Shown: piece by piece, positions 43,435 through 56,329 of the stretch
Numbering within the stretch: the stretch's first letter is position 1
How the letters are laid out: each line of letters opens with the position of its first letter
Assembly (NCBI RefSeq): GCF_905147365.1
Contig: NC_056410.1
Location: 8,097,501 to 8,161,500 of the forward strand
DNA from: Aricia agestis
Taxonomy: Eukaryota > Arthropoda > Insecta > Lepidoptera > Lycaenidae
Reading direction: 5' to 3'
Length of the DNA stretch: 64,000 nt
Notes under the pieces: model-generated
Database searches by the model: none
What the model saw: the letters and a program-made list of their open reading frames with translations, nothing else
What the model was told of the DNA's origin: nothing
Position numbers and translations under genes: made by a program

Positions 43435-43579
43435 GAATAATAAAGTGGGACAAAATGCCCTTCCAGCGCTTCTATTTTCATAATGAACTCTACATATTGT
43501 AACATAAGGGACACATTACACATACCTATTACAGGCCCTAAAATATTAAAAAAGTTTTGTTCTGTAACACACCGTATAA

Positions 43580-46340
43580 AAATATTATGATTTCCCTTTT
43601 TAATATTTATAAGTGTATCTGGTTGAAATTCTGTGCAATATGCATATAGTAAATGTTGTTACGAGAAACCTCCCAAATCTCAAACAGATTGAGTAAGCTG
43701 GGCCCAAATCAAAAGCGATAGCATGCGTACGCGTATAAATTAATCTTTGTTTATAAACCTATTAACAGAAACACTGCAATTATTAACGATTAAAAGCTGG
43801 ATAAGACCACAGACATTTTTAGTTAAATATAATATTTTAATTTAAAATATAACAAAACCTGTAATAGTTTAGTAGTTACCCCAGACTCTAGTTAAATATT
43901 TGTAATATTGTTTTTAATAACCGCTAATATAGACGCTTTAGACCAGGTCAATCTCTACCAGACTGGGGGGCGCATTTTCATTGCATGCGAGCTCTATCGA
44001 CCAGTGAAAATGCGCCATGACGTGGCACATTCTCGAAGTAAGATGATGTTCAGAATGTTTTCAAATCAACAAAATAATAATAACGCTTCAGCTTATGAAT
44101 TATACACCTTGTATAATTCAATATAGACCAAACAGCACGCAGATACAATCGATCAGACGGAGGCTTACACGGCTGATGCACAACACGACAGTTCCGGGTG
44201 ATCGCTACATGATAGCCCTGTCACTGGCAATTATGTGGATTAATCTACCGTATACTGTAGTTATATTTTGTATCTTAATACACAATATAACTACATTACA
44301 CAGTAGAATAACTAAACCGTCTCTTTGAAATTAAACTCGAGACATAATAATATGTATCACTTGGCTACCTAAATATTGCATTAAATAGTAACAAAAAATA
44401 TCTTAAGACTGAGGTGCCTGCCCTCAATTTCTGCGGCTAGTATAAAGCTAGCAGCTATTTTCAATGAAACTATATATAATAGTCGAAGCCAGAGGATAGT
44501 TAGCATAATATTATTTTAGATTAAGAAAAATTAAACCAAAGAAACAATATTTTTTCTATTGAACCCCCGTAAAATTGTTATAGCTATATTATTTCTCTAT
44601 AAATTAATGTTTGTCGGTAATTCTCGAATTTTAACTACATCAAAATATATACATAATATCGAAAACGATTGCAAAATCTGTATAAAAATAGCCCAACATT
44701 TACCCGCAATAACGTTCTCGTACAAAACGTAACTTAAAACAATTTCACATCACATAAACGTGAAATATATTTTTCGACGTATTACACCGCAAATACCCCA
44801 TTTCGTCCATATTCGAGCAATGAGTGTAGTGGACCACGCTGAGCTGCGGCTGGCAGTTTGATGTGTTATCGCGTGCTGAAAAATGCTATGATATATTTTA
44901 TTTATTTTATTTTATCATGTTTGGGGGGCTTACAGCTAACTATATTAAATTTACTCTAAATTATAGAAAACGAAAAGCCAATTACAAGCCTTTTGATACT
45001 AGCTGTCCCGGCAAACGTTGTTTTGCCATATATATATTTTTCTTTTTGTATGAAAAATAGATGTTGGCCGATTCTCAGACCTACTCAACATGCTCACAAA
45101 ATCTCATGAGAATCGGTCAAGCCGTTTCGGAGGAGTATGGCAACGAAAACTGTGACACGAGAATTTTATATATTAGATTTGTTGGCTTTTATCTAAATTG
45201 ATGTTTATCAGTGTTCATGAAAATTTTTCAGGAAGTAACATAATCGTAATATTACTGAGACTTCATCGTCTTTTGATTACCATCTAATTTAAACCAGGCA
45301 AATATCTACAAGGTGTAACAAAATAATCGGCCAACTGCGAGTCGGACTGGCGTACAAAGGGTTCCGTACCATTATAGAGCAAAATTAGGCCAAAAATTGT
45401 GTTTTTTGTATGGGAGCCCACCTTAATTCTTTATTTTATTTTAATATTATGACTAAATATTAAAGTACATAATATATAACTAAGGACTTTGAGAAAAATT
45501 CAAGTACCTACCTGTTGTCATTATTGATATAGAGCAAAAAAGGCAAAAAAAATCACGTTTGTTGTATGGGAGCCCCCTTAAGGGGGCGACCAACCCAAAA
45601 AACCTTTTCTCTTCACACTCACGCCCGTCTTTCATATGCCAAGTGAAAAAGAACGACGCGGGATCATCGCCAAGTTAGCGGGCAGTTATACTTAGGTATT
45701 CTTTTTTTTTAAAGGATATCTATTAAGTTATAAAAAAAATATGAAACATAATCCCGGCCTTATCTATATTGTAATTATACTAAAAAGTTTAAAGCTTTAT
45801 TTTAATACATTACTCGAATACTAGCAGTATTTAACGTGTTAATTATAGGTGATTTAGAAGCAATTTGCTGCATCTTGATTTAACATTCAGTTTTTCATTA
45901 ATATTGATATTACAGACGATCATGATCATATATATACAACAATTTTCAAGAAATTTAGTATATAGGGGGTTTCGGGGGCGATAAATCGATCTAGCTACGA
46001 ATCATTTTCATAAAATGTCTTTTTATTCGTGTTTTATCGATAATCGATAAACTGAAAAATATGACTGTTCCTGACATCTATTGGCGAATAATAATACTAT
46101 TTTGTTGGCAACTAATTGTTTTAACGACCAGTAGATGGCGTTATTAAGTAACACGAAGTCAATGAGTGTTTGCTATACCGAGCAAAGCTCGGTCATCCAG
46201 TTACTAGTATATTTAACTGTTATTATTTGATTTATTAAATATTTATTACAATTATTTATTACAATAATTATTATGCCAGTCACAATATGAAGACCTTTAC
46301 TTGTGGTATTTCTATCCACCTAAACATAGAGAGCTAAAAT
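43580..46340. other. No gene recognised; repeats only
   Basis: Apart from the repeats at 45000-45180 and 45328-45600, this stretch shows no exon or RNA gene I can support. Small open frames (for example 43908-44328) lack family resemblance. Confidence 0.4.
45000..45180 (+). repeat. Interspersed repeat beginning CTAGCTGTCCCGGCAAACG
   Basis: It starts CTAGCTGTCCCGGCAAACGT and includes TCATGAGAATCGGTCAAGCC and GTTTCGGAGGAGTATGG, ending ATTTTATATATTAGATT. It belongs to the same broad group as 19938 and 32998. A further AGGGTTCCGT-family copy follows at 45328-45600. Confidence 0.6.
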
Positions 46341-46344
46341 ATTA

Positions 46345-46514
46345 AGGTGCCCACGGGACAATTAGTCGTTTCGATCGATCGTCAAGAAAATCGTCCAATC
46401 GAAATTTTGAACGTAAAATCGTTTGCGATATTGCTACACACGTACAATTTGTCGTTCGATTTTAACATCGAGGATATAAATCGTTACGATAATTGTCCCG
46501 TGTACGGCCACCTT
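46345..46514. mobile_element. MITE with AAGGTGCCCACGGGACAATT ends
   Basis: AAGGTGCCCACGGGACAATT at the left pairs with AATTGTCCCGTGTACGGCCA at the right, with mismatches. ATCGATCG/CGATTTT repeats lie inside. Non-coding. Confidence 0.65.
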
Positions 46515-46821
46515 TAGAGCATTTTTTGTACAAAACGATTTAGATAACCGGGATTAATGGAGTGACGTTTTGATTGAATGTCGAAGTCGTCGAATAAAAT
46601 TCTATTAAAATATGAAGTCTCTTTCATTTTCAGTATTCGTTTGATATCCTTCATCATTTACATTTCAAAGTATTGCCTTGGTAAATCAGTGAAAATCCCT
46701 GAAACAAGGGTGTGTAGGAATAAAAAAATATGGACAATGGGTATAGATTCGTATTCGGAAGATTTAATTATTCACTGGCATTATTATGAACGTTTCATTT
46801 TATTTATGGATCACTGTTAGT

Positions 46822-47012
46822 GTCTAAACACACCATGCCGAAGTTCCGCGGCGGAAATTCCTCATGATTACGTCAGCAATGTCAAACGTATACAATATAA
46901 CGCGTTACGCGAAGAAATTTCGGCATGGTGTGTCATCGGTAATTTAAAATATATTGCAGGCGGAATGACGCCGAACTTCCGCCGCGAAAATTCGGCACAG
47001 TGTGTTTAGACA
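46822..47012. mobile_element. MITE with GTCTAAACACACCATGCCGA ends
   Basis: GTCTAAACACACCATGCCGA at the left is mirrored by TCGGCACAGTGTGTTTAGAC at the right. An additional TTTCGGCATGGTGTGTCAT end inside (46918-46940) suggests a duplicated terminus or two nested copies. Confidence 0.7.
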
Positions 47013-47209
47013 TTAAACTTTGTTAATTGACATTAATTTATTGGTAAGTATAATATTATTTACATTTTAGCATGAATTTTTCATCCACACAAAAACACAT
47101 TTTAATACAATGCAATGGTACGCGGCCCGCTAAGCTAAGTCAGGTTGTTTTATAATTAAAATTTTGAAATCAAATATATTTTAGTTATACCTACCTACTA
47201 TACTCCACT

Positions 47210-47370
47210 CCCGGGGCTAACTTATCGCTAGCGGTCGTTGACTCCCTGTCAAAAACTTGTCATTTTCCATATAAACCGCGATTGACAATGAAGTGTCAGA
47301 TATAGAAATGAAAAGTTTTTGACAGGGAGTCAATGACCGCTAGCGACAAGTTAGCCCGAGTGGAGTATAG
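47210..47370. mobile_element. MITE with GACTCCCTGTCAAAAACTTG arms (copy 1)
   Basis: The arms carry CGCTAGCGGTCGTTGACTCC and GACTCCCTGTCAAAAACTTG and are mirrored on the right before GTTAGCCCGAGTGGAGTATA. A diverged copy is 58328-58509, and a fragment lies at about 5250-5285. Confidence 0.75.
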
Positions 47371-49499
47371 AGAATGTATAATTAAGCACCAATTGTCTTT
47401 AAATCATAAAATCAACTAGCAAGTCAGCATCTAAATCATTAATATTTCACATGAATAATGTATTTGAAAATTAAATGTAAGTATTTGAAAAGCAACGGAA
47501 TCCACTAATTGGGTAGCTTGGAAAGAAATTTGATTTGTAAAGTGTCACTTGTGTAATTGCCATCTTGAAATCGTAGAAAATGAGATTTGCGGCTTTGTTT
47601 TTTTTCTTGGTATTGTTATGAGTTTCATTTTAATAATTGGGTGGATTTAAAAATAATAAGTGTACTATTATTTATTATTAAATGCTTGTAATTAGGGAAA
47701 TATACAAATTTTATGTAAACAATTCAATCATATAAAACAAATCGCTACTTATCCAATTTTCTACGATTATAGTGAAAGATATAGAATAAAATAATATACA
47801 ATATCAATAATACTTCGTTAATATAAAAAACAAGTTACAAGGACGAACAAACTTACAATTATGCAATTTTACCTTCCTCTACCTTAAGGTAAAGACTACA
47901 CACTGATTAGGTAAATAAAACCAATTATGAATTTTAGCAAAACCGCCTTTTATATTTATAGAAATTGTTCGGCTTTATAAAAAATCAGTAGAATGGTCAA
48001 TATGTTTGTTATATTATGTTACTACTATAAAAACAAATATAATATACAAAACTTGAGAGGTGTCAAGGCCCAAGGGACACCCGAATGGAACGAAGTTATT
48101 TCTTATTTTCAAAAAAATATGTATACACTCAAAAAAATATTTAAAAAACGCTATCTATTGACGACCAGGAATGCTAGCAACGCGTCGCTGTTTACTTACT
48201 ATCAACGCCCTCTGCCCTAACTGCATTACTGCAGGTACTAATAAAAAGGTGTCGAGGTCAAATCAAAGTCAAATATCGTTCTGTCTAGCCTTTAGATTTA
48301 CGCCAAACGCGCGATAAGGTACTTCGTTCCAAAAACACTATACTTTTTTTTCAATTCGTTTCTGTCAACCCTATTTATTGTTTGAATTATTTATGTTAGC
48401 ACGACAATTCAAACTTGCACTTTATTTACGATGATTGTGAGTACATTTTTCAACAGCTTCGCTCCTTATTGTCTTGGTCGTTAATTGTTCGGGAGTATTG
48501 TCTGCCCTGGGACCTTGCCAAACTGTTAAACGAAAGAATTTATAGATAACTCACAGGAAATTGGAAATTTTCGGGACAGGAAATACCAATATTCAAGCTT
48601 CTAAGAAAATGTAATCAATAATTGTTTTATGAAATAAAATTTTGCTGAACGCTTTTTGAAATAAACGTACAGTCTTGCCTGCCTCCTTGTAGGCAACTTA
48701 ACGTTATAGTAAGTGTTTTTGGTAATTTCCTATTAAATAAGAATTCTTTTAAAAAGTGAAAATGTATGTTACAATTTTTAAAATAATTACTATATCCACA
48801 CAGTAACCATTGGCTTGACAAAGCCTGTAACTTAGCAAAGATTCTGTTTCCACAAAAAGTCACGAATAAAATACCACACGATGAAAACGCAAACAAACCT
48901 TTTTCAGTTTACCTTGTGCTAACAAAAACTTGGCTTAAACCGTAATAAACATCCTTGTCAAAAAATCTTCACGGCACGAAAAAGCCTTGGCTCGAAAGTT
49001 TATCCCGGCTATCAATTATGAAAATAATTAAATGGGATTTAGAAAGAAAAAGTAAATTGTATGAAGCAGCCATTCTTCGTAATCTCGCCGCACCGGGCCG
49101 TAGTTGGTGTGCGTACACACTACGGCACGCTGCCAGCTGAATGATTGAAACCAGAAAATGATTATTTATTTCGAATATTCAAATCAATGTGTTATAATAT
49201 TTTGATGGTATACAATTGCGATATACAAATCATAAATAACGAAGAAGGTTCTAAGAGACTTATATGAGGCTGCTTGCCATAATGTTATACATTATGGTAA
49301 GCTAGTTTGCTTGGTCGGGTCCAATACAGAAGAATCCGCGTCAATTTCAGTACCTCCAATAGCGCGTTTCTAGATTGTGCTGTTTGGTTTTTTTATTAGG
49401 TAGTTCCACTTAAAAACTTAAAAACTGAGACAAAATCATGTTAAATAGAGATTTTACATAATAGTCAGAGGACTATCTACGCTAACGCCAGCTCTACTG

Positions 49500-49628
49500 A
49501 AAAGTGGCAAACGATTATCGTAAACGCCAACAAAATGTATGCGATTTGACATAAGTCACCGCTTCGTTAGCGAATAGTAATGTCAAATCCCATACATTTT
49601 GTTGGCGTTTACGATAATCGCTTGACAC
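49500..49628. mobile_element. Fold-back element with GATTATCGTAAACGCCAACA arms
   Basis: AACGATTATCGTAAACGCCA and ACAAAATGTATG at the left are mirrored by CATACATTTTGTTGGCGTTT and ACGATAATCG at the right. A related design with GTATGCGGTTTGACATAAGT lies at 59428-59614. Confidence 0.75.
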
Positions 49629-49762
49629 TAATTGTCTCTAGGCCCCCCTAGTAAACAAGTGGCAAGCTGTCTGCTAACCTTCGAAAACCTATGTATATTT
49701 TTAACTGATTGCCGCGCTTTAATGATGATTAAACTTCAATTCAAGAGTTTGACAGACAATAA

Positions 49763-49922
49763 AGCTGCGTTTCCACCAGAGCTGTGTTGCGAGGGATGTG
49801 TTTTTGAGAACCAATAGAATCGCTTCATTGACATGACCTTGCCATGACATCGCTCAGCGTGGCGATGCTATTGGATCTTAAAAACACATTCCTCACAACA
49901 CATCTCTGGTGGGAACGAAGCC
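49763..49922. mobile_element. MITE with GCTGCGTTTCCACCAGAG ends
   Basis: The left GTTTCCACCAGAGCTGTG pairs with CATCTCTGGTGGGAACGAAG at the right. CGAGGGATGTGTTTTTGAGA and its mirror AAAACACATTCCTC lie inside. Length is about 160 bp. Confidence 0.75.
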
Positions 49923-51385
49923 TAATGTTGCTTATCTTAAAATCTTAATTTAATTATAACTTATTAATTAATATTTGTCTTTGAGTACGACAGTAAATCA
50001 GCTAAGCAGTAAATCATTATTTCATATTGCTGGATAGGGATACCAAGGGGACTCCAAGTGCGTTCGCGCTCAGAATAAGCAGTTATTTTATGGGCGCGCT
50101 CGCGAGCTTTAGTGCCAACATTCAAATTATCTCCCTCTCAATTGTAAATGTATTTAAATCTTGCTATAATTTTATTTTATAATATTATTATATCCTAGAT
50201 TTATATTTTTAAGTATAATCTGCGTAGCTTATTGTTGTTTTACTTAATATTATTAATAATATATAGATTAAGTGGTTTAGTTATTGGTATATAATATTTA
50301 GTATCTAGTCGGTTTAGTTTGTTTAGAAGTTTTTTAAAATATATTTCAATATTGCTCGTTTTCTTTTTATTTCAATATTTTATTGCTCGTTATCTATTCA
50401 CACGTAATTTCGTTTAAATCGGTTAAAAGGGTTGGTGGTTAAAGGCAATAAGAGTTGACAGACAGACAGACACACTTTTCCATTTATAATATTAGTGTTG
50501 ATGTGACTCAGATATAAACTATATCTATTCTATAAGAAACACTTAGCCGTATCAAAATAATAGTGAAATATGTTTTGTAGCATAATGGCTGTATTGTTTC
50601 GCCCGTTTCGAGCTTACTCGCAAAAACGAACAATGTGCTAAGCCGTCCTTTATCATAACAGTCTTAATATGGGACCTCGTCCCTCGTCTCGTGCCTCCTA
50701 CCTTCTTACTTTGTACCTTGGACCTATGAACAATGATCTCCTTTGTCCGACACCTTAAGGTCGGTAGTGATTAATAAACTTTTCCATTTCGGAAACTTAT
50801 CCCGAGCTTCCAGTTTGTGCTCGTCATTTTCATTATTATCAATTACTCATATTACTGGATCCTTCCTGAAAATTAGTGTCATGAAGTTTTTAATACAATG
50901 CTCTACAGTGACTATGTTCCGTTCCGTATTTAGTTGCCACGACATCACACGAGTAACAAAAAATATTTTGTTGAAGGTAAAAATTAGCATGTTTTGGACT
51001 TAGTTATTATCTATTATATTATATCTATTATTTGGACTTTATTATTGTCTTACCTAATTGTTAATATCAAACTCATATACACAACTTTTACATAACACCA
51101 AACTTTTTATAAATATCACACAGACAACTGCAGATGATTATTCGTGTAGATTACGCTCTAAAAAGCTTACCTTAAAGCTACCTTAGCTTTAAGCTACCGA
51201 AGTACGTAGGTTTTTCCAATTAATTCGTTTACTATAGTCAAAAATCTTAAAATAGAGACATATAGAGATTATCCTTTGTATTTAACAATGCTACACCTTT
51301 AACGACCTATACCAGTATCAATGCTGCCGTGAATAACCGGCGTCGCCCATCGTTCACGGTACAATCGAGTAGATAATAACAACCT
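49923..51385. other. No gene recognised
   Basis: AT-rich sequence. A short non-LTR-like tail (GACAGACAGACAGACACAC, near 50459) is the only recognisable item. Confidence 0.4.
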
Positions 51386-51470
51386 CAACCTCTGTGGCTC
51401 AGTTGGTGGGCTGTTGGTAGCTCAAGCCGGGGGTCGCGGGTTCAAATCCCGCCAACGGAACAAAAAAGTT
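51386..51470 (+). repeat. tRNA-like relic (A box and B box present, cloverleaf incomplete)
   Basis: TGGCTCAGTTGG (51395-51406) and GGTTCAAATCC (51439-51449) match internal pol III promoter boxes, and the T stem GCGGG/CCCGC pairs perfectly. The acceptor stem has several mismatches and no canonical 7-base anticodon loop could be drawn, so it is read as a tRNA pseudogene or SINE head, not a working tRNA gene. Confidence 0.6.
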
Positions 51471-51792
51471 TTAAGATATATTTTATAACAAAAAGTCAAT
51501 TAAACTTTCGCATTTTTAAGAGTACTAGATGATGCCTGCAACTACTTTGCGCCAGAATACATTTATCGCGCGGGAACGGTACATTTTTCAGGGATAAAAG
51601 GTATCCGAGGCCCTCTCAAAGTATCTCAATACCAAATTGTTAAATCGGTTCAGCGGTTTAGGCGTGAAGAGGTAACCGACAGACGGACACACTTTCGCAT
51701 AATCATAATATTAGGTTGGATTCGTTACATGTTTTATAATGTAAAGGTGTTTGTAGTTTGTGATATTTAACACAGAATATATAAATATCTTA

Positions 51793-52868
51793 AACTAGAC
51801 GTTCCGCGCGGCTTCGCCCACGTAAACTAGATATTTCACAGACAAATTAGTCCACGAAAATAGCCTATGATCCTTCACGTTGCCTACTTCTTATCTGTGC
51901 CAAATAACATGAAAATTGCTCCAGTAGTTTTCAAATAATTTCCCCGTTTTTTTTACATATTTTCTCTCTAGTCTATTTATTCGCTCCAATTTTTTTATTT
52001 TTTTATTTAATTCTCATCCCCCTAACTGTGTCAGGGCTTGTTGCTATCTAATTACATAATTTTGTACTTCAGTATTAAAATTTCTTATACATAAAAAGTT
52101 CCAATAAATTATTGCTAAATACTAACTAGATACTTACAATTTACAAAATACTATGTCAAAATTAAAACAATAAAAAAAAATACGGCACAACGTTCAACTA
52201 CCCTAATATCACAGCTTACAATCACAATAGTGTACTAGAATTTATCTTGTTCACAACACGTACTATCCTCTTACAAAAAGAGAGAAACAAATCTTTCTTT
52301 TTTCCCCCCAGGATGAGAGGCAGATTCTCACCCATCATCGATGTGACCAATTCTTGCTCAATATCATATCTATTTCTAGCAAAAATTGGACACTCGAGTA
52401 ACAGGTGAGGAACCGTCTCCTCAACTCCTGGCTGATATAGGCACGACGGATCCTCCTTCAACTTGAATCTGTGCAAGTAGAATGCGAATCCACCGTGTCC
52501 AGTCAGAATCTGTGTGGTGTGGTGTGATCTTTTTGACTATTTTGTATGCAGCAGCAGCGCTTGGGGAAAAGAGTTTCGTGACTCCAGCCGTCCTTCCCAC
52601 CCCGTATCTCCTGTCCCATTCCTCAATCGTATCCTCTCTCAAAATACGCTTGACGAATGAAACAGGACACAGATCGTAGTCAGGTTTCCTTCTCAATCTC
52701 AGCGCGGCCTTATTCGCTCCTATTAGCCTTAACGTGATAAAATATGCCTATAGCCTCCTTCGATAAATGGGCTATCTAACACTGAAATAATTTTTCAAAT
52801 CGGACCAGTAGTTTCTGAGATTAGCGCGATCAAACAAACTCTTCCGCATTATAATATTAGTATAGATT
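51793..52868 (+). repeat. Interspersed repeat (ACTAG...CGCGCGGCTTCGCC family) split by a retrotransposon
   Basis: The left part (51793-51987) contains CGCGCGGCTTCGCCCACGTA and TTGCTCCAGTAG. The right part (52721-52868) contains GGGCTATCTAACACTGAAAT and GACCAGTAGTTTCTGAGATT and ends TTATAATATTAGTATAGATT. Joined, they match the order seen in 283-645 and 3246-3784. Confidence 0.75.
51988..52709 (-). pseudogene. 5'-truncated non-LTR retrotransposon, C-terminal part of its reverse transcriptase protein
   Basis: On the minus strand two frames encode the end of a jockey/R1-type ORF2. The first runs from about 52709 to 52515, with RRKPDYDLCPVSFVKRILRE and IEEWDRRY. The second runs from about 52520 to 52222, with LTGHGGFAFYLHRFKL, a C...ET..H...C zinc-knuckle-like motif and the terminal LLECP region. 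A small deletion near 52515-52520 shifts the frame, so it is dead. Its A-rich 3' end reaches 51988. TTATTCGCTCC is duplicated at 51977-51987 and 52710-52720. Confidence 0.85.
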
Positions 52869-52869
52869 T

Positions 52870-54827
52870 TCAGGGTCTGTGGTATACAGTTTTTGTTTTT
52901 CCCCGCTTATTCATCTCATTACCTAATTCGACAGATACATTTACTTAACCTCCCGCTTTCATGACTGGCCAGATATTGGTTTTGCCCAGTCATCAACTGA
53001 AGCTAAATCTATCAATATAATGTATTTAATACAGAAATGGACTACGTTTATCTAATTCTTTGAAATATCTATCAACTCTAAGTTGCGACTACGGCGAAGC
53101 TAAAAGAAAAGGTTATAATAATTATAATATTATATTGGATCGGAGAAATAGACAGTAAAAGTAGATAGTTGACAGACCTGCGTCATTTGGTCAGGTTATG
53201 TCAATTATTCGTGATCTGTTGGCTGGACTTGACGTAAGCGGACCAAATTATGTAGGATCTTACCATCTACCTATGACTAAATTTCTCTGATAGTAGGTAT
53301 ACTATGCTTGTTCCACCAAAGCGCCCTAAACTATGCAATTTTATGAATAAAAAAAGTAACAAAAAATTAACACTTTTCTACGCGACAGTCCACAATACAT
53401 TTTGTAACAGCAGCTGACAGCGCGGCCGGTATCAATAGTACAGGCGTGTACATTCGTGGACTCGCTGGACAGTCGCAACGCTCGTAAAACGAGCCGCGCG
53501 CTTCCGGTTCACTAGGGATGTCACTTCGCATATCGATGTACCTAATCATCACTATTTTGTTCACGTACTTGTCGGGATACAAAATTATCTTAAACTTTAC
53601 CCAGGTAGAAGTATCGAATTCGTTTAAATATTTGAGAATAGAAAGGCAACAGACAAAGAGAGACTTTGACATTTTTAATATCAAGGAAATAAATTAATTA
53701 CTTCATAAAGACGTAATTTGATAAAAATCGAATTAAAATTTTCTTTTGCTTATGAATAAAAATTCTTTAAATACGTTGGGATTTGTGATTACATGAGGTG
53801 TAAAAGATTTTATGCATAACTTGTATAATATGAGAAGTATGTGAAACAATATATTTTATTACAAAATCTTACATCTAAATACAATTTGAGGATAGACATG
53901 CCTAAAAACTCTTGTCGAGTTTGTCCAGGCATAACGTTCTCAACTACAAAGCTTATTTATAACTACTAGAGATCGCCCAATGGTCGAAATTCGACCTTAG
54001 TTTCAACAACATTAGGGCTACTACCTATATTTTGTAAAAAATATTGACTTTATCATTTTTTTTCAACTCTTGTCTCTTAGCTGATCTTAGACTGGCCGTG
54101 TAAGCATTGTCTTATCTTTGTATCTAAGATTCAATAAAAAAACTATAATACATTTTCAATTTGTCAACTTGTTGTCAACAGACTTCAACCATAAATAAAA
54201 GAGTATAATTCGTATGTCTAGGCTTGTCACTCAAAAATCTGTCATTTCTCATGTGTGTGTGTTGTAGTGTGTGTAATGTTTTATTTGTAAAAAAAAATGT
54301 ATGATAAAAGCATAATTTCAAAATAATATTAGTTTGATGCACTCCTTCACCATATAAACTATAACTGTGCAAAATTTCATGCACCTACGTTTCTCCATTT
54401 TTCGTAAAAAGGGTTACAAAGTTTTTATTAATATATAGATGGTTAACCTACTAAATAATAACAAATATATAATTGGTTATTAGATAAAATATCATAATAT
54501 TACGTCATGCCCAAAAAACTTTTTATACCTGTTAAAAATCCTATACCTGTTAAATAACCTTTTTCAAAATTATCGACACGTAACAACACTAGGTCGTGCA
54601 TTGCTCGGACGTCCTTTGCCGTACAATATCAGTAAATGAGGTGGAGTTTTGCGGAGACATGTTCGATGTTTGATGTATCGAACACGGAACTCTATATCGG
54701 GACATATAATACGGAACATTTATACATCGGTTTCATTTTTATTTACCTTATGGTCAGTTTACATTGCAATATGACGAATGACGTAGCGACATGATGCATT
54801 ATAAATTAGTCAATCAAAATTGGAATT
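52870..54827. other. No gene supported; one degraded MITE and one unexplained ORF
   Basis: A degraded TA-flanked MITE lies at 53160-53297. A minus-strand open frame at 53367-53684 has an ATG at about 53672 and covers an unusually GC-rich patch (53400-53520), but matches no known family and could not be joined to tok in frame. Confidence 0.4.
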
Positions 54828-55385
54828 TTAGTGAGATGAGATAGGGTCAACTCAAACCACTGACCTCTATTATACAAGTACGCTGGATTTATGATACCCT
54901 TTGAAATGACAGCTATTTTTGTGCCTATTTGAAGCGGAATCAGCGCCCCCAATGCGGGGGGGGGGGGGGGGGGGGGGGGGGGGAGAGAACTAAATCTGAC
55001 GTAAAAATAACATTTGAAAGTCGCCATATCGGCGCTGATAGCAGAAGTGAGAGTACTTGGAACAAATACTAGTGATGACAACCAATAACGATTGAGCGGC
55101 CATTTGCAATTTGCGTTTTTTAAGATTTAGCTCTCTTTCCCGCGTTGGGGGCGCGGATTCCGCTTCAAATAGGCACATAGAGCTGGTGGATATCATGAGT
55201 CTAGCGTACTTGTATAATGGAGGCCAGTGATTCAAACCGTAACGCGACGCGTAGATGCATTTCTAAATTTGTATGGATTTGACAGATTTGCAAGATGTCT
55301 CACGCAATCGGAATCTGTCAATTGAGTACAAATTTAGAAATGCATCTACGTGTCGCCGGTCGCGTTGTGATCTGAATTGACCCTT
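54828..55385. mobile_element. Nested inverted repeats with a long G tract
   Basis: TATTTGAAGCGGAATCAGCG (about 54929-54948) is mirrored by GCGGATTCCGCTTCAAATAG (about 55153-55172), and CTATTATACAAGTACGCTGG by a mirror near 55200. A second hairpin, with GTAGATGCATTTCTAAATTT and its complement, spans about 55250-55355. An uninterrupted G run of about 28 bases lies at 54955-54982. A relative with a C run is at about 30760-31025. Confidence 0.65.
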
Positions 55386-56329
55386 ATTCAAAATTTGAAT
55401 ACGCAACCCAACACCGCGGACGACTAGTCTGTCAAATCAATATGACGTATCCATCTGTCCTGTGTAGTAAATAAAGATTAAACATTATTACATGGCACAA
55501 TTAAATATGAAAATTATAATAGCAATTATTCAAAATTAAACTTAGTAATTAAACTTAGAATTCGCAAGAAAATATACGTGTAACTAAGTCTTTAAGAGCC
55601 TATGCAGTCCCACTGCTGGTGCCCACGGCTTCCCCAAGTTTTTCCACTCAACTCAATCTAATTGAGATTATGTAATGATAATAATAAGCAATTTCAAAAG
55701 GTTGACTGTGGGTAGTTCGGCACTCCACGTGACAATAATAATTTAATGTCACGTCTAATAGTTATTCTGTGGTCACGTGCACTAACAAACAACGTACCTA
55801 ATACCTTATATAACGGAGGAACTCATTTTGACAGTTTAATTTAGAATTTTGAGCCCTTCAAGGAAAATCCGTATGATTGAATTCGCCGTCATGTCGCTGT
55901 CAGTGTGAAGCTCCTTATTAGGGGGTGTTTGCGCTGTCTACTCGTTGGCTTCAATGCGTGCTCGAGTCAACAGAATACCTAACTCATATTGCGGTCGGAA
56001 TACGCGGGAATATGAGTTCAGATTCTAGACTAGATGGATCGTTTAAAAATAGAAATTGTATGTGCTAAGTATTATGCTATCAGCGAGGTGAAGGGAGATC
56101 GCAGACGACAGGAGTCTGCGGCGCCCATACAGTCGGCATGGCGCGGCCATCTCCCGAAATGTAACTTAAAAATGAAAGATTGTAGCCTATCACTGGCATT
56201 TACAAATTTTTATTATCAATAGTTGAAATTCGGAAATTTGTCATTTGTAGCATTGTCATGTTTTAATCGCTAAACCTACGAACAAGAAAAACTAAGGAAA
56301 AGTAACTCCGTCAAAAAACAATTCGTCTT

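Noticed and set aside
51386..51470. Functional tRNA gene
   Set aside because: The internal promoter boxes are present, but the acceptor stem does not pair and no anticodon arm could be drawn.
53367..53684. First (signal peptide) exon of tok
   Set aside because: Splicing from phase-1 donors within it to 39762 would create a TAG codon, and other donors are out of phase.
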